Shown: one piece after another, positions 55,884-64,000 of the stretch
Layout of the letters: each line of letters opens with the position of its first letter
Position numbering within the stretch: the first letter of the stretch is position 1
DNA from: Nocardioides ganghwensis
GTDB taxonomy: Bacteria; Actinomycetota; Actinomycetes; Propionibacteriales; Nocardioidaceae
Assembly (NCBI RefSeq): GCF_014779655.1
Contig: NZ_JACXYX010000002.1
Coordinates: 248,001-312,000, forward strand
DNA length: 64,000 nt
Direction of reading: 5' to 3'
Translations under genes and position numbers: made by a program
Notes under the pieces: generated by a model
The model's database searches: none
What the model was told of the DNA's origin: nothing
What the model saw: the letters and a program-made list of their open reading frames with translations, nothing else

Positions 55884-56662
55884 TCGAGATCCTCACGCCC
55901 GGCCAGGTCGACAAGGCCCGCCGCACCGGCGCCCTCGTCGGCGACATCCTCGCCACGCTCCGGCAGCGCAGCGAGGTCGGCACCAACCTGCTCGACCTCG
56001 ACCGGTGGACGGCCGAGATGATCCGTGACGCCGGCGCGGAGTCCTGCTACGTCGACTACGCCCCGTCCTTCGGCCGCGGCCCGTTCGGCCACTACGTGTG
56101 CACGGCCGTCAACGACGCCGTGCTGCACGGGCGCCCGCGCGACCAGCGCCTCGCCGACGGAGACCTGCTGACCCTCGACCTGGCCGTACGCCTCGACGGC
56201 ATCGCCGCCGACTCCGCGATCAGCTTCGTGGTGGGGGAGAGCCGCCCTGCCGGGAGCGTCCACCTCATCGAGACCACCGAGCGCGCGCTCGCCGCCGGCA
56301 TCGCCGCGGCCGGGCCCGGCGCCCGGATCGGGGACCTGTCCCACGCCATCGGCACCGTGCTCACCGACGCGGGCTACCCGATCAACATGCAGTTCGGTGG
56401 CCACGGCATCGGCACGACGATGCACCAGGACCCGCACGTCTCCAACGCCGGCCGACCCGGTCGCGGCTACCAGCTGCGCCCCGGGCTGCTGCTCGCGCTC
56501 GAGCCGTGGATCATGGCCGACACCGCCGAGCTGGTCACCGACGACGACGGCTGGACGCTTCGCAGCGCCACCGGGTGCCTCACGGCCCACAGCGAGCACA
56601 CGATCGCGATCACCGAGGACGGTGCCGAGGTCCTGACGCTGCCAGGCTGGCAGCCGGCCTGA
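55880..56662 (+). CDS. map: Type I methionine aminopeptidase
   Basis: 260 residues, removes N-terminal Met from nascent proteins. The five metal ligands are seen as LTLDLAVRLDGIAADSAI (two Asp), GGHGIGTTMHQDPHVSN (His), LEPWIM (Glu) and AHSEHTIAI (Glu). The ATG overlaps the lipoprotein stop. Many actinobacteria have more than one map gene, and this may be a secondary copy given its unusual operon partner. Confidence 0.92.
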   Translation: MIEILTPGQVDKARRTGALVGDILATLRQRSEVGTNLLDLDRWTAEMIRDAGAESCYVDYAPSFGRGPFGHYVCTAVNDAVLHGRPRDQRLADGDLLTLDLAVRLDGIAADSAISFVVGESRPAGSVHLIETTERALAAGIAAAGPGARIGDLSHAIGTVLTDAGYPINMQFGGHGIGTTMHQDPHVSNAGRPGRGYQLRPGLLLALEPWIMADTAELVTDDDGWTLRSATGCLTAHSEHTIAITEDGAEVLTLPGWQPA

Positions 56663-56693
56663 CATGGCTGGTGCCGGATGCCGGGCGACCACT

Positions 56694-56760
56694 GGCCATG
56701 ACGTCCGACAGCGACGTCATGGCCCGCGGTCGCCGGCGCCACCACCGGCCATGACGTCCG
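56694..56760. repeat. Three copies of GGCCATGACGTC between convergent genes
   Basis: The 12-mer occurs at 56694-56705 (direct), 56713-56724 (inverted) and 56747-56758 (direct). The first two form a perfect 12-bp hairpin with a 7-base loop that may terminate both map and the MMPL gene. Flanking bases (GCGACC-like, 3 bases before each copy) are partly shared, so the repeated unit is longer. Confidence 0.7.
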
Positions 56761-56794
56761 GCCCGCTCCTGGCCGCCGGTCCGGACGCCCGCCG

Positions 56795-58945
56795 CTAGTG
56801 CACCGTCTCCAACGGTGCCTCGGCCTCCGTCGCGGTGAGCGGGGCGTCCTCCCGGTCGAGCCTGCTGGGCCACCAGATCTTCCCGCCCAGGTCGAGGTTG
56901 ATCGCGGTGACGAGCACGGACCGCACGATGAGCGTGTCGATCATGACGCCCAGCGCGACGGCCACGCCCAGCTCGGCGAGGAAGACCAGCGGCAGCGAGC
57001 CCAGGACGAGGAAGGTCGCCGCCAGCACGACACCGGCCGAGGTGATCACCCCGCCCGTCGAGGCCAGCGCGATGAGTGAGCCGCGGCGGGTGCCGTGGGT
57101 CGCGGTCTCCTCGCGGACCCGGGTCATCAGGAAGATGTTGTAGTCGATGCCCAGCGCCACGAGGAACACGAACGCGAACAGCGGGAACCCCGGGTCGGAC
57201 CCCGCGAACCCGAAGACGTACTCGAACAGCAGCGCGGAGATGCCCAGCGCCGCGCCGAACGACAGCACGACCGTCGCGATGAGGATGAGCGGCGCGAGCA
57301 GCGCCCGCAGCAGGCCGATGAGGATGAGCAGCACCACGACCAGGACCAACGGCATGATCACCCAGCTGTCCCGCACCGACGCGATCTTGGTGTCGAGGTA
57401 GAACGCGGACCCACCGCCCACGAGGGCGTCGGCACCGTCCACCGCGTGCACCGCGTCCCGCGTGTCCTCGACGACGCCGGCCGCCGTGGAGGAGGAGATG
57501 TCGGCGTCGATCGTCGCCTCGAACCAGACCCGGTCGCCGGACAGCGGCTGGACCTCGCCGGGCGTGCCGAGCAGCTCGATGCCCGCCAGGGACGCGACCA
57601 CCTCGTCCGCACGAGCGGCGTCGGTCACGACCTGCACGGTGTTGGAGTTGTCGGAGAGACCGTGCTCCTCGAGCAGCTTCTGGCCCTTGATGGAGTCGAA
57701 CTCCTTGGTGTAGGTGTCCTCGGTCGCGAGGCCCGAGGTGTCGAGCCGGAACAGACCCAGGCAGGCCAGGAGCAGCAGGCCGGTCGTGGTCACCCACACG
57801 CGGCGGGGGCGGTGGCTGATGCGCCGGCCGACGCCGGCCCAGAGGCCGTCGGCGGTCGGCTCGGGGCTGCCGAAGCCGGGACGCTTGGGCCAGAAGACCC
57901 AGCGCCCGCAGATGACGAGCAGGGCGGGGAGCAGCGTGACCATCACCAGCATCGTCACGACGACGCCGATCGCGGCGACCGGACCGAGGCCCGCGGTCGA
58001 GTTGAGCTCGGCGAAGGACAGGCACAGCATGCCGACCGCGACCGTCGCGGCGCTGGCGAGGATCGCGGGGGAGGCGCGGTGCAGGGCGAACGCCATCGCC
58101 TCGTGGCGGTCCGCGTGGCGCCGCAGCTCCTCGCGGTAGCGGGCGACCAGCAGCAGGGCGTAGTCGGTGCCGGCCCCGATCACGAGGATGCTGAGGATGG
58201 CCTGGCTCTGGCCGTTGACGGTGAGACCTGCGTGCTTGGCCAGCAGGTAGACCAGCCCGGTGGCGATGGTGTTGGCCACCACGGCGCAGATGATCGGGAG
58301 CAGCCACAGGACCGGGCTGCGATAGGTGAAGAGCAGGATCACCACGACCACGCTGAGCGTGATCAGGATGAGGTCGGTGTCGATCCCCTCGAAGGCCTCG
58401 GCCGAGTCGGCCGCCTGCCCGCCGAACCCGGCCAGGTGGACCTCGCCGCCGTCGAGCGTCGCGATCTCGCGGATCTCGTCGGCGGCGTCCGGGATGGCGG
58501 CCCACCCGTCAGCGCCGAAGTTGAGCACGAAGTAGAGGTACGCGACCTCGCGGTCGTCGGAGACGAGCGTCGGGACGGGTGCTCCCTGTGCTGCCGCTGC
58601 CTCGGCGGCGGCCGGCGTGAGCACGCCCTGCTCGGTGACGCCGTCCATCTCCGCGATCTCCGGCCCGTCGGCCTCCAGCTGCGCGAGGTCGTCGTCGGTC
58701 AGGCCGCCGTCGCGGTGGTAGACCACCAGGGTCGGGATGTCGTTGGGGTCGACGGACTCCGACAGCTCGTCGAGCACCTGGGTCGACTCGGCCGACTCGG
58801 GCAGCCACGACGACGCCTCGTTGTTCTGGACGTCCACCAGCTGGGTGGAGAACATCCCCATGAAGCCGGTGACCACGACGACGACGGCGAAGATGATCCA
58901 CTTGGTGACCGGGCCGGTCAGCGACCCTGCGATCCGACGGTGCAT
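56795..58945 (-). CDS. MMPL-family transporter
   Basis: About 716 residues, RND superfamily, roughly 12 membrane segments in two halves. The proton-relay motifs are GAGTDYALLL in the first half and LGIDYNIFL in the second. Two large extracytoplasmic loops. MmpL-type proteins export lipids or drugs by proton antiport; no lipid-biosynthesis genes are adjacent, so the substrate is unknown. I use the ATG at 58945 (MHRRIAGSLTG) with GAGGA just upstream; an earlier in-frame start at 58981 is less likely. Confidence 0.88.
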   Translation of the reverse strand: MHRRIAGSLTGPVTKWIIFAVVVVVTGFMGMFSTQLVDVQNNEASSWLPESAESTQVLDELSESVDPNDIPTLVVYHRDGGLTDDDLAQLEADGPEIAEMDGVTEQGVLTPAAAEAAAAQGAPVPTLVSDDREVAYLYFVLNFGADGWAAIPDAADEIREIATLDGGEVHLAGFGGQAADSAEAFEGIDTDLILITLSVVVVILLFTYRSPVLWLLPIICAVVANTIATGLVYLLAKHAGLTVNGQSQAILSILVIGAGTDYALLLVARYREELRRHADRHEAMAFALHRASPAILASAATVAVGMLCLSFAELNSTAGLGPVAAIGVVVTMLVMVTLLPALLVICGRWVFWPKRPGFGSPEPTADGLWAGVGRRISHRPRRVWVTTTGLLLLACLGLFRLDTSGLATEDTYTKEFDSIKGQKLLEEHGLSDNSNTVQVVTDAARADEVVASLAGIELLGTPGEVQPLSGDRVWFEATIDADISSSTAAGVVEDTRDAVHAVDGADALVGGGSAFYLDTKIASVRDSWVIMPLVLVVVLLILIGLLRALLAPLILIATVVLSFGAALGISALLFEYVFGFAGSDPGFPLFAFVFLVALGIDYNIFLMTRVREETATHGTRRGSLIALASTGGVITSAGVVLAATFLVLGSLPLVFLAELGVAVALGVMIDTLIVRSVLVTAINLDLGGKIWWPSRLDREDAPLTATEAEAPLETVH

Positions 58946-59036
58946 GTCCTCAGTCGAGCAGCCGGGGCTCCGTGCGCGCATCGGTAATTGCCCCGAGGTC
59001 TAGACAGGGTTCATCCCCCGGACTCCCCGTCGGGGT

Positions 59037-60089
59037 CTAGCGCGTCTGGAGCCCGAACGGCGCGCGGAGGTCCATCGTGCCGCGGCGAGGTGCCACGGCG
59101 AACTCCATCGACCCGTCGACGCCGAGCCGCACGACCGCCCACCTGTCGGCCTGGTAGGTCACGACGAGCACGTGCTCCGGGTCCTCCCAGACCTCGTCGA
59201 AGTACGTCGCCGAGCTGCCGTCGCGCGCCGAGGTGAACGAGTGCTCCACGGAGCCGTCGGCGGTCGCGAGCACGTCGAGCGAGCCGGGACCGAAGCCGTC
59301 GGCGTACGCCGGGGTGCCGAGGACGCGGCGGTTGTCCGGCGAGAGGTCGGAAAGCTGGTTGTCGCAGGTGCGCCACCGCACCGCCGAGCTGCGCAGCAGG
59401 GCGCTGCACGAGCCGGTGTCGCTCAGCGACGTGATGCCGCCGAGCCACCTGCCGCGCCCCGTCGACACCAGCCGCAGGCGCGGCACGCGGTCGACGATGC
59501 CGTGCGAGGAGGTGTACCAGGCGCGGCGCGGGCCGTTGACGTGGACGGTGCAGCCGTTGCTGGTCGCGCTCTCCTTGCAGTCCTCGCCCACCAGTGCGAC
59601 CGCGCGCGCGGTGCCGCTGGTCGGGACCGGGGTGAAGGACAGCACGCGGTCGCCCTGCCGGTCGACGGACCACACCTTGCCGGCCCTGCCGGCGAAGGCG
59701 ACCGCCCGCCCACGGGCCGACACTGCGAGCCCGTGGCCGCTGCGCCACACGCGGCGCCCCGGCGAGCCGTCGGCCCCGACCCACTGCGTACGCCGCCCGT
59801 AGCGGGTCTGGACGACGTAGCCCGACCCCATCGGCGCGAGCTCGTCGACGGCGCCCGCCACCGGGGTCCGCGTGCCGGTCGTGCCGTGGATGACGGTCCG
59901 GCCGCCCCGTCGCTCGCTCCACGCGACCGCCGGCGGGTCGCCCTGGGGGAGGTCACGGACGTCGAGGACGGTGCGGGGCGCGGAGCGGTCGTCCGGGCCG
60001 GGCGCGGACAGGGCGGGAGCGGCCGTCGAGAGGCCGGCGGACAGCGCGATCGCGCACGCCACCAGGAGGGTCCGGGAGCTGGTCGTCAT
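59037..60089 (-). CDS. Secreted propeller-like protein of unknown function
   Basis: 350 residues. A signal peptide (LLVACAIALSAGLSTAAPAL) precedes repeating strands with Trp/Gly and DxSG-type turns (VAWSERRGGRTVIHGTTGT, VWRSGHGLAVSARGRAVAFA), like a TolB/WD-type beta-propeller. Four Cys residues in the middle (DCKESATSNGC; GSCSALL; RTCDNQ) may form disulfides. No catalytic signature. It is alone between the MMPL gene and the glycerophosphodiesterase gene, all on the minus strand. Confidence 0.72.
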   Translation of the reverse strand: MTTSSRTLLVACAIALSAGLSTAAPALSAPGPDDRSAPRTVLDVRDLPQGDPPAVAWSERRGGRTVIHGTTGTRTPVAGAVDELAPMGSGYVVQTRYGRRTQWVGADGSPGRRVWRSGHGLAVSARGRAVAFAGRAGKVWSVDRQGDRVLSFTPVPTSGTARAVALVGEDCKESATSNGCTVHVNGPRRAWYTSSHGIVDRVPRLRLVSTGRGRWLGGITSLSDTGSCSALLRSSAVRWRTCDNQLSDLSPDNRRVLGTPAYADGFGPGSLDVLATADGSVEHSFTSARDGSSATYFDEVWEDPEHVLVVTYQADRWAVVRLGVDGSMEFAVAPRRGTMDLRAPFGLQTR

Positions 60090-60127
60090 GACAGGGAGAC
60101 GTCGTGCACGGCCGCGAGGTTGCGTGG

Positions 60128-60982
60128 TCAGCCCGAGAACGCCGGCGGCAGCTCCAGCCCTTCAGCGGCGAGCACCTCCCGCAGCCGCTCGGGGCGGTTG
60201 GTGATGAGCCCGTCGACGCCGAGCCGCACGAGGTGGCGCATCGTCGCCGTGTCGTCCACGACGTACGGGATGACGGCGAGCCCGGCGGCATGGGCGGCGT
60301 CGACGAGGGCGGCGGTGGTGAAGGGCCGGTACGCCGGGTCGTCCACGCCGGAGGTGTAGGGCGAGCCGTGGATCGGGGAGACGGCGGTGAAGCCCTCGTC
60401 CGCCGCGGCGCGCACGAAGTCGGCGCCGACCTCGAGCCCGTCGAACCAGGGCGAGGGCGCCTCGGTGGTGCCCCTGAGGTACTTCGGCGAGACGAGCAGG
60501 TTGCGCCCGAGGAGGGGCTCGGCGTCGCCGACGCGGCGCAGCACGCCCCAGTCGAAGCACTGGATGCTGGTGCGCGCGACGAGGTCGTCGACCCGGAGCG
60601 CCTCGACGACCCGCGCCACGAACTCCGCGCGCGACGTCAGGCCGCTCGCGTCGATCGCGTCGTACTTGATCTCCAGGTTGACCCCCACCGGGTCGGCCTC
60701 GCGCTCGTCGAGCAGCGCCGCGACCTGCCGCAGCAGCGGCATGGTCGGCGGGAGGGCGGAGCGGGTGAGCTCGCGGATCCTCCGGGTGTCGTCGAGGACC
60801 GGGTCGTGGGCGACCACGACGTCGTCCTCGGCGGTGAGGTGCACGTCGAGCTCGAGAGTGGAGACCCCCAGGGCCAGGGCGCGCCCAAAGGCTTCGAGCG
60901 TGTTCTCGGGCCAGAGCCCCGCGCCGCCGCGGTGGGCCTGGAGGTCGAAGGGCGCGGGTCTCGAGGCTCGCTCCGCTCGCAC
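60128..60982 (-). CDS. Glycerophosphodiester phosphodiesterase
   Basis: 284 residues, TIM-barrel GDPD. QAHRGGAGLWPENTLEAF with the catalytic His-Arg and Glu, ELDVHLTAEDDVVVAHD with metal ligands, and NLEIKYDAI are all typical. No signal peptide, so probably cytoplasmic. The GTG start and the first eight residues (VRAERASR) are encoded by an intergenic repeat shared with 31125-31160, and the start is one base after the fadD stop. Confidence 0.88.
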   Translation of the reverse strand: MRAERASRPAPFDLQAHRGGAGLWPENTLEAFGRALALGVSTLELDVHLTAEDDVVVAHDPVLDDTRRIRELTRSALPPTMPLLRQVAALLDEREADPVGVNLEIKYDAIDASGLTSRAEFVARVVEALRVDDLVARTSIQCFDWGVLRRVGDAEPLLGRNLLVSPKYLRGTTEAPSPWFDGLEVGADFVRAAADEGFTAVSPIHGSPYTSGVDDPAYRPFTTAALVDAAHAAGLAVIPYVVDDTATMRHLVRLGVDGLITNRPERLREVLAAEGLELPPAFSG

Positions 60983-60993
60983 CTCAACCAGCG
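60957..60993. repeat. Intergenic repeat spanning the fadD stop and GDPD start
   Basis: GGTCTCGAGGCTCGCTCCGC and the following CTCGCACCTCAACCAGCGG match the block at 31125-31160 at most positions. On the minus strand it supplies the last residues and TGA of the ligase and the GTG and first codons of the phosphodiesterase. Confidence 0.65.
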
Positions 60994-62855
60994 GAGCCGT
61001 AGAGCGAGTCGACCACGTCGGCGTACTTGGTCTTCACCACGCGCCGCTTGAGCTTGAGCGTCGGGGTGAGCTCCTCGGACTCCGCCGTCCACTCGTCGGC
61101 CAGCAGCTCCCAGGCCTTGACCTGCTCGGGGCGTGAGAGGCGCTCGTTGGCCTTGTCGACGGCCGCCTGAGCCATCGCGCGGATCTCCGGCTTGGCGGAC
61201 AGGTCGGCGAGGTCGGTGAACTCGATGCCCATCCTCGCCGCGACCAGCGGGGCGATCTCGCCGTCGAGCGTGAGGATCGCGACGACGTACGACCGGTCGT
61301 CGCCGAGCGCCATGGCGTGGCCGATGATCGGTGACTCCTTGAGGTAGTTCTCGATGTTGGAGGGCGCGATGTTCTTGCCGGCGGAGGTGATGATCAGCTC
61401 CTTCTTGCGGTCGATGATCGAGTAGAAGCCGTCCTCGTCGACCGTCCCGATGTCGCCCGTGTGGATCCAGCCGTCCTCGTCGATGAGGTCCCGCGTGGCC
61501 TGCTCCTGCAGGTGGTAGCCGGGGGTGTTGACCGGACCGCGGCAGAGGATCTCGCCGTCCTCGGCGAGCCGGACCTCGATGCCGGGGTTGGGGCGCCCGA
61601 CCGTGCCGAGCTTGAAGGCGCCCGGGCCGTTGGAGGTGAAGGCGCCGGTGGTCTCTGTCATGCCGTAGACGTCGTAGACCTGCAGGCCGAGCCCGCCCAT
61701 GAACTTCGCGACCTCGAGCGGCATCGGCGCTGCTGCACTGGCGGCCCAGCGCACCTGGTCGAGCCCGAGCAGGAGCCGCAGGAAGCCGAGGATCGCCTCG
61801 TCGGCCCTGGCGTACGCCTCCTCGACCTCGGGCGTGATCTGGTTCCCGTACTCGTGGGCCTGCGTCCAGGCCAGCCCGGCGGCCATCGCGTTGGTGACCA
61901 GCTCGTGGTTGGCGGGGTCCGGGTCCTCGGCGAGCTTGGCGGAGATGCCGGTCTTGATCTTCTCCCACACCCGCGGGACCCCGAAGAACGCGGTCGGGTG
62001 CACCTCGCCGAGCGCGCCGAGCAGGCCGGCCGGGTCGGGGATCGCGTGCACGTGGTTGCCGAGGAACGGGGGAGCGTACGTCGCCAGCACCCGCTCGGCG
62101 ATGTGCGCGAGCGGGAGGTAGCTGATCGTGCGCTGCGGTCCTCGGAGCCCTGCGGCGTCGAGGGTGGAGACGGCCTCGTACATCACGTTGTGGTGGGTGA
62201 GCACCACGCCCTTGGGGTTGCCGGTCGTGCCGGAGGTGTAGAGGAAGGTCGCCGGGAGGTCGGGTGTGATCCGTTCCATCCGCTCCTCGACGCCGCTCGT
62301 GTCCCCGCCGCGCGCGAGGAGGTCGTCCCACGTCATCACGCGCGGGTCGTCGACCCGGTCGGCGTCGGCCAGCATCACGACGTGGCGGATCGAGTCGACC
62401 TCGTCGAGCGCCTTCTCCCACCGCTGGTAGCGGTCGTGGTCCTCGAGCACCACGACGACGGGACGCGACTCGCCGGCGATGAACGCGACCTGGTCCTGCG
62501 CGAGGGTGTTGTAGATCGACATCGGCACGGCCGCGGCGGTCATCGCGCCGTAGTCGGCCAACGTGTGCGCGGTGCGGTTGGCGGCCATGATCGCCACCGG
62601 GTCGCCCTTCTCGACACCGAGGGCGATGAGCGCCGCGGCCACCTGCTGGGTCAGCTCCCACGTCTCGGTCCAGGTGATCGTGGACCACGCCTCGCCCTCG
62701 GGCACGTCGAACCGGTCGGAGAACGCCGGCTGGTCGCCGTACTTGTCCGCGGCCTGGCGCACCGTGGCCGGCATGTGCAGGCCGAGGATGCGCGCCTCGT
62801 ACTGCTCCCGTACTGCCAGGACGTCGGGGTCGGGCGCGAGATCGGGGTCGGGCAT
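60984..62855 (-). CDS. Long-chain fatty-acid--CoA ligase (FadD15-like)
   Basis: 623 residues, AMP-forming. P-loop FLYTSGTTGNPKGVVLTH, the Tyr-containing core VYDVYGMTETTGAF, GWIHTGDIGTVDEDG and the C-terminal Lys-containing LKLKRRVVKTKYADV. Activates fatty acids to acyl-CoA for degradation or lipid synthesis. Start ATG with GAGGAG upstream. The final GSAG-stop comes from the intergenic repeat. Confidence 0.92.
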   Translation of the reverse strand: MPDPDLAPDPDVLAVREQYEARILGLHMPATVRQAADKYGDQPAFSDRFDVPEGEAWSTITWTETWELTQQVAAALIALGVEKGDPVAIMAANRTAHTLADYGAMTAAAVPMSIYNTLAQDQVAFIAGESRPVVVVLEDHDRYQRWEKALDEVDSIRHVVMLADADRVDDPRVMTWDDLLARGGDTSGVEERMERITPDLPATFLYTSGTTGNPKGVVLTHHNVMYEAVSTLDAAGLRGPQRTISYLPLAHIAERVLATYAPPFLGNHVHAIPDPAGLLGALGEVHPTAFFGVPRVWEKIKTGISAKLAEDPDPANHELVTNAMAAGLAWTQAHEYGNQITPEVEEAYARADEAILGFLRLLLGLDQVRWAASAAAPMPLEVAKFMGGLGLQVYDVYGMTETTGAFTSNGPGAFKLGTVGRPNPGIEVRLAEDGEILCRGPVNTPGYHLQEQATRDLIDEDGWIHTGDIGTVDEDGFYSIIDRKKELIITSAGKNIAPSNIENYLKESPIIGHAMALGDDRSYVVAILTLDGEIAPLVAARMGIEFTDLADLSAKPEIRAMAQAAVDKANERLSRPEQVKAWELLADEWTAESEELTPTLKLKRRVVKTKYADVVDSLYGSAG

Positions 62856-63009
62856 CTCCGGCTCCTCTGGTGCGGGGGTGTGGCGGGGGTCACATCATCA
62901 TGGGACCCCGGGCCGCGTGGCTAGGGCCCTGGGCGACACGGCCGGACGTGCCGGGGCGGAACTGGTCCAGACGTCTCGTCGTCCTGCTGCCGGCGCCCGC
63001 GGACGGACG

Positions 63010-63015
63010 TAGCCT
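63010..63015 (+). promoter_or_regulatory. -10 box of the secreted Ig-like gene
   Basis: TAGCCT about 36 bases before the ATG at 63051, so this gene has a leader of about 28 bases and uses GGAGG at 63040-63044. It is an exception to the leaderless pattern. Confidence 0.45.
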
Positions 63016-63050
63016 GAAAGTCCGAGTCCCTTCCTCGATGGAGGCGCGCC

Positions 63051-64000
63051 ATGAACCGCCGTCGTGCACCACTCGTGACGGCCGTCGTCACGCTCGTCGT
63101 CCTGGTCGTGTCACTCGCCTCGGCGCCCGCCGGAAGCGCCCAGCCAGAGGTCGGCCCTGGCGCTGTGAAGGGCGTGGTGACCGATGTCGGGGGTGCCCCG
63201 GTGCCCGACATCGTGGTGTCCTTCTACCGCGGTGGCAGCCTCGTCGGCCAGGACGAGACCGACGCGACCGGGGCCTACGAGGTGGCCCCCCTCCAGCCGG
63301 ACACCTTCGGCTACTACGTGGAGTTCTACGACCCCGACGGCGAGTTCGCCACGGAGTGGTACGACGACCGGAGCCCCGGCGACTTCCTCTACGTCCCGGT
63401 CTCCGTCGCGGCCGACACGACGAGGACCGGGATCAACGCCGTGCTGGAGGCCGCGGCCACCATCACCGGGCGTCTGACGACTGCGACCGGGGCACCGCTC
63501 GTGGGCGGGAAGGTGTCCATGTGGCTCGGCGCGGGGGGCGGTTACTGGTCGTGGCGCACCGTGTACACGACCGACGCCAACGGTCGCTACACCATCGACC
63601 GGCTCAAGGCGCGCACCTACCTCGTCGAGTTCTACGACCCGGCGACCGGGATCCAGGAGTTCTGGGACAACGCGTCGAACCTGTACGCCTCGACCCCGAT
63701 CGCGCTGGCGAGCGGCAGCACGGTGACGGCCGACGCGATGCTCGGCGGCACCATCGCCAACACCCGGGCGCCGACCATCAGCGGGACGCCCGAGGTGGGC
63801 AAGGCGCTCACCGCGTCCCCGGGTGCGTGGACTCCTGCGGGCATCGCGCTCAGCTACCGCTGGGTGGTGGGAGATGACAGCGACCCGACCGACGACCCGA
63901 CGGGCGCCGTCTACGTGCCCCGTGCTGCCGACGTCGGCAAGACCATCCGGGTCCGCGTCACCGGCACTGCACTGGGCTGGCTGCCGGGCTCTGCACTCTC
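63051..64000 (+). CDS. Secreted protein with carboxypeptidase-regulatory-like and Ig-like repeats, 5' part
   Basis: The frame is open to the window end, giving the first 316 residues. Signal peptide (LVTAVVTLVVLVVSLASAPA, then GSAQ), followed by two carboxypeptidase-regulatory-like (Cna-B/SdrD-like) beta-sandwich repeats: VKGVVTDVGGAPVPDIVVSF and ITGRLTTATGAPLVGGKVSM, each ending with a Tyr-x-Val-Glu-Phe-Tyr-Asp-Pro strand. A third region starting PTISGTPEVGKALTASPG, with SYRWVVGDD and DVGKTIRVRVTGT, is an Ig-like repeat frequent in actinobacterial surface proteins. Likely adhesive or structural and exported. Further repeats probably follow beyond the window. Confidence 0.85.
   Translation, partial: MNRRRAPLVTAVVTLVVLVVSLASAPAGSAQPEVGPGAVKGVVTDVGGAPVPDIVVSFYRGGSLVGQDETDATGAYEVAPLQPDTFGYYVEFYDPDGEFATEWYDDRSPGDFLYVPVSVAADTTRTGINAVLEAAATITGRLTTATGAPLVGGKVSMWLGAGGGYWSWRTVYTTDANGRYTIDRLKARTYLVEFYDPATGIQEFWDNASNLYASTPIALASGSTVTADAMLGGTIANTRAPTISGTPEVGKALTASPGAWTPAGIALSYRWVVGDDSDPTDDPTGAVYVPRAADVGKTIRVRVTGTALGWLPGSAL

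Noticed and set aside
58991-59040. Terminator formed by GTCTAGAC and GGGGTCTAG blocks near the propeller gene stop
   Set aside because: The blocks are direct, not inverted, repeats and only a 4-bp stem can form between CCCC and GGGG.

Overview
The window is chromosomal DNA of a high-GC actinobacterium, most likely Nocardioides or a close relative. The supporting signs are the mycothiol-dependent formaldehyde detoxification pair, CIRCE-controlled groES with a groEL that ends in a histidine-rich tail, three guanine-nucleotide genes (guaB, guaB3, guaA) near a ChoD-like GMC oxidoreductase, a SigE-family sigma factor, DUF222/HNH proteins, and many genes whose start codon lies 5-7 nt after a TANNNT-type -10 box (leaderless transcripts). 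I see no tRNA, rRNA, CRISPR array, phage or insertion sequence.

Layout. 1-5.8 kb: 3' end of mscR with its metallo-hydrolase partner, an XRE regulator, a GNAT protein, a lipoprotein glycoside hydrolase of family 3, and a THUMP-like methyltransferase. 5.9-13.5 kb: groES-groEL behind two CIRCE operators, an ACT-GNAT protein, a sigma factor with a membrane-anchored propeller partner, guaB and a TetR regulator. 13.5-20.5 kb: a secreted CHAP hydrolase, a GAF-domain regulator divergent from a flavin monooxygenase, ldh and guaB3. 20.6-28.4 kb: a decayed AbiEi-like gene, glpD, a succinic-semialdehyde dehydrogenase overlapping a ChoD-like GMC oxidoreductase, and guaA. 28.4-31.6 kb: small accessory genes, a DUF222/HNH protein and an intergenic repeat.

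31.7-46.6 kb is a purine-catabolic island. It holds a sodium:solute symporter with a small membrane partner, then DUF6986, uricase, OHCU decarboxylase, HIU hydrolase, allantoinase and ureidoglycine aminohydrolase. A second transcription unit carries xdhA, xdhB, xdhC and guaD, and a convergent malate synthase closes the island. Together they would take guanine through xanthine and urate to allantoate, and ureidoglycine to ureidoglycolate. Malate synthase would pull the glyoxylate into central metabolism. Allantoate amidohydrolase and a final ureidoglycolate-cleaving enzyme are not recognisable here, and DUF6986 is an enzyme-like protein of unknown reaction.

46.7-55.1 kb is a D-xylose locus: xylF-xylG-xylH-ROK regulator on the plus strand meets xylB-xylA-ROK regulator on the minus strand. 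Each arm has its own inverted-repeat operator. 55.2-64 kb holds a XylF-like lipoprotein overlapping a methionine aminopeptidase, an MMPL transporter, a secreted propeller protein, a glycerophosphodiesterase and fatty-acyl-CoA ligase joined through an intergenic repeat, and the start of a secreted Ig-like/carboxypeptidase-regulatory-like protein cut off by the window edge.
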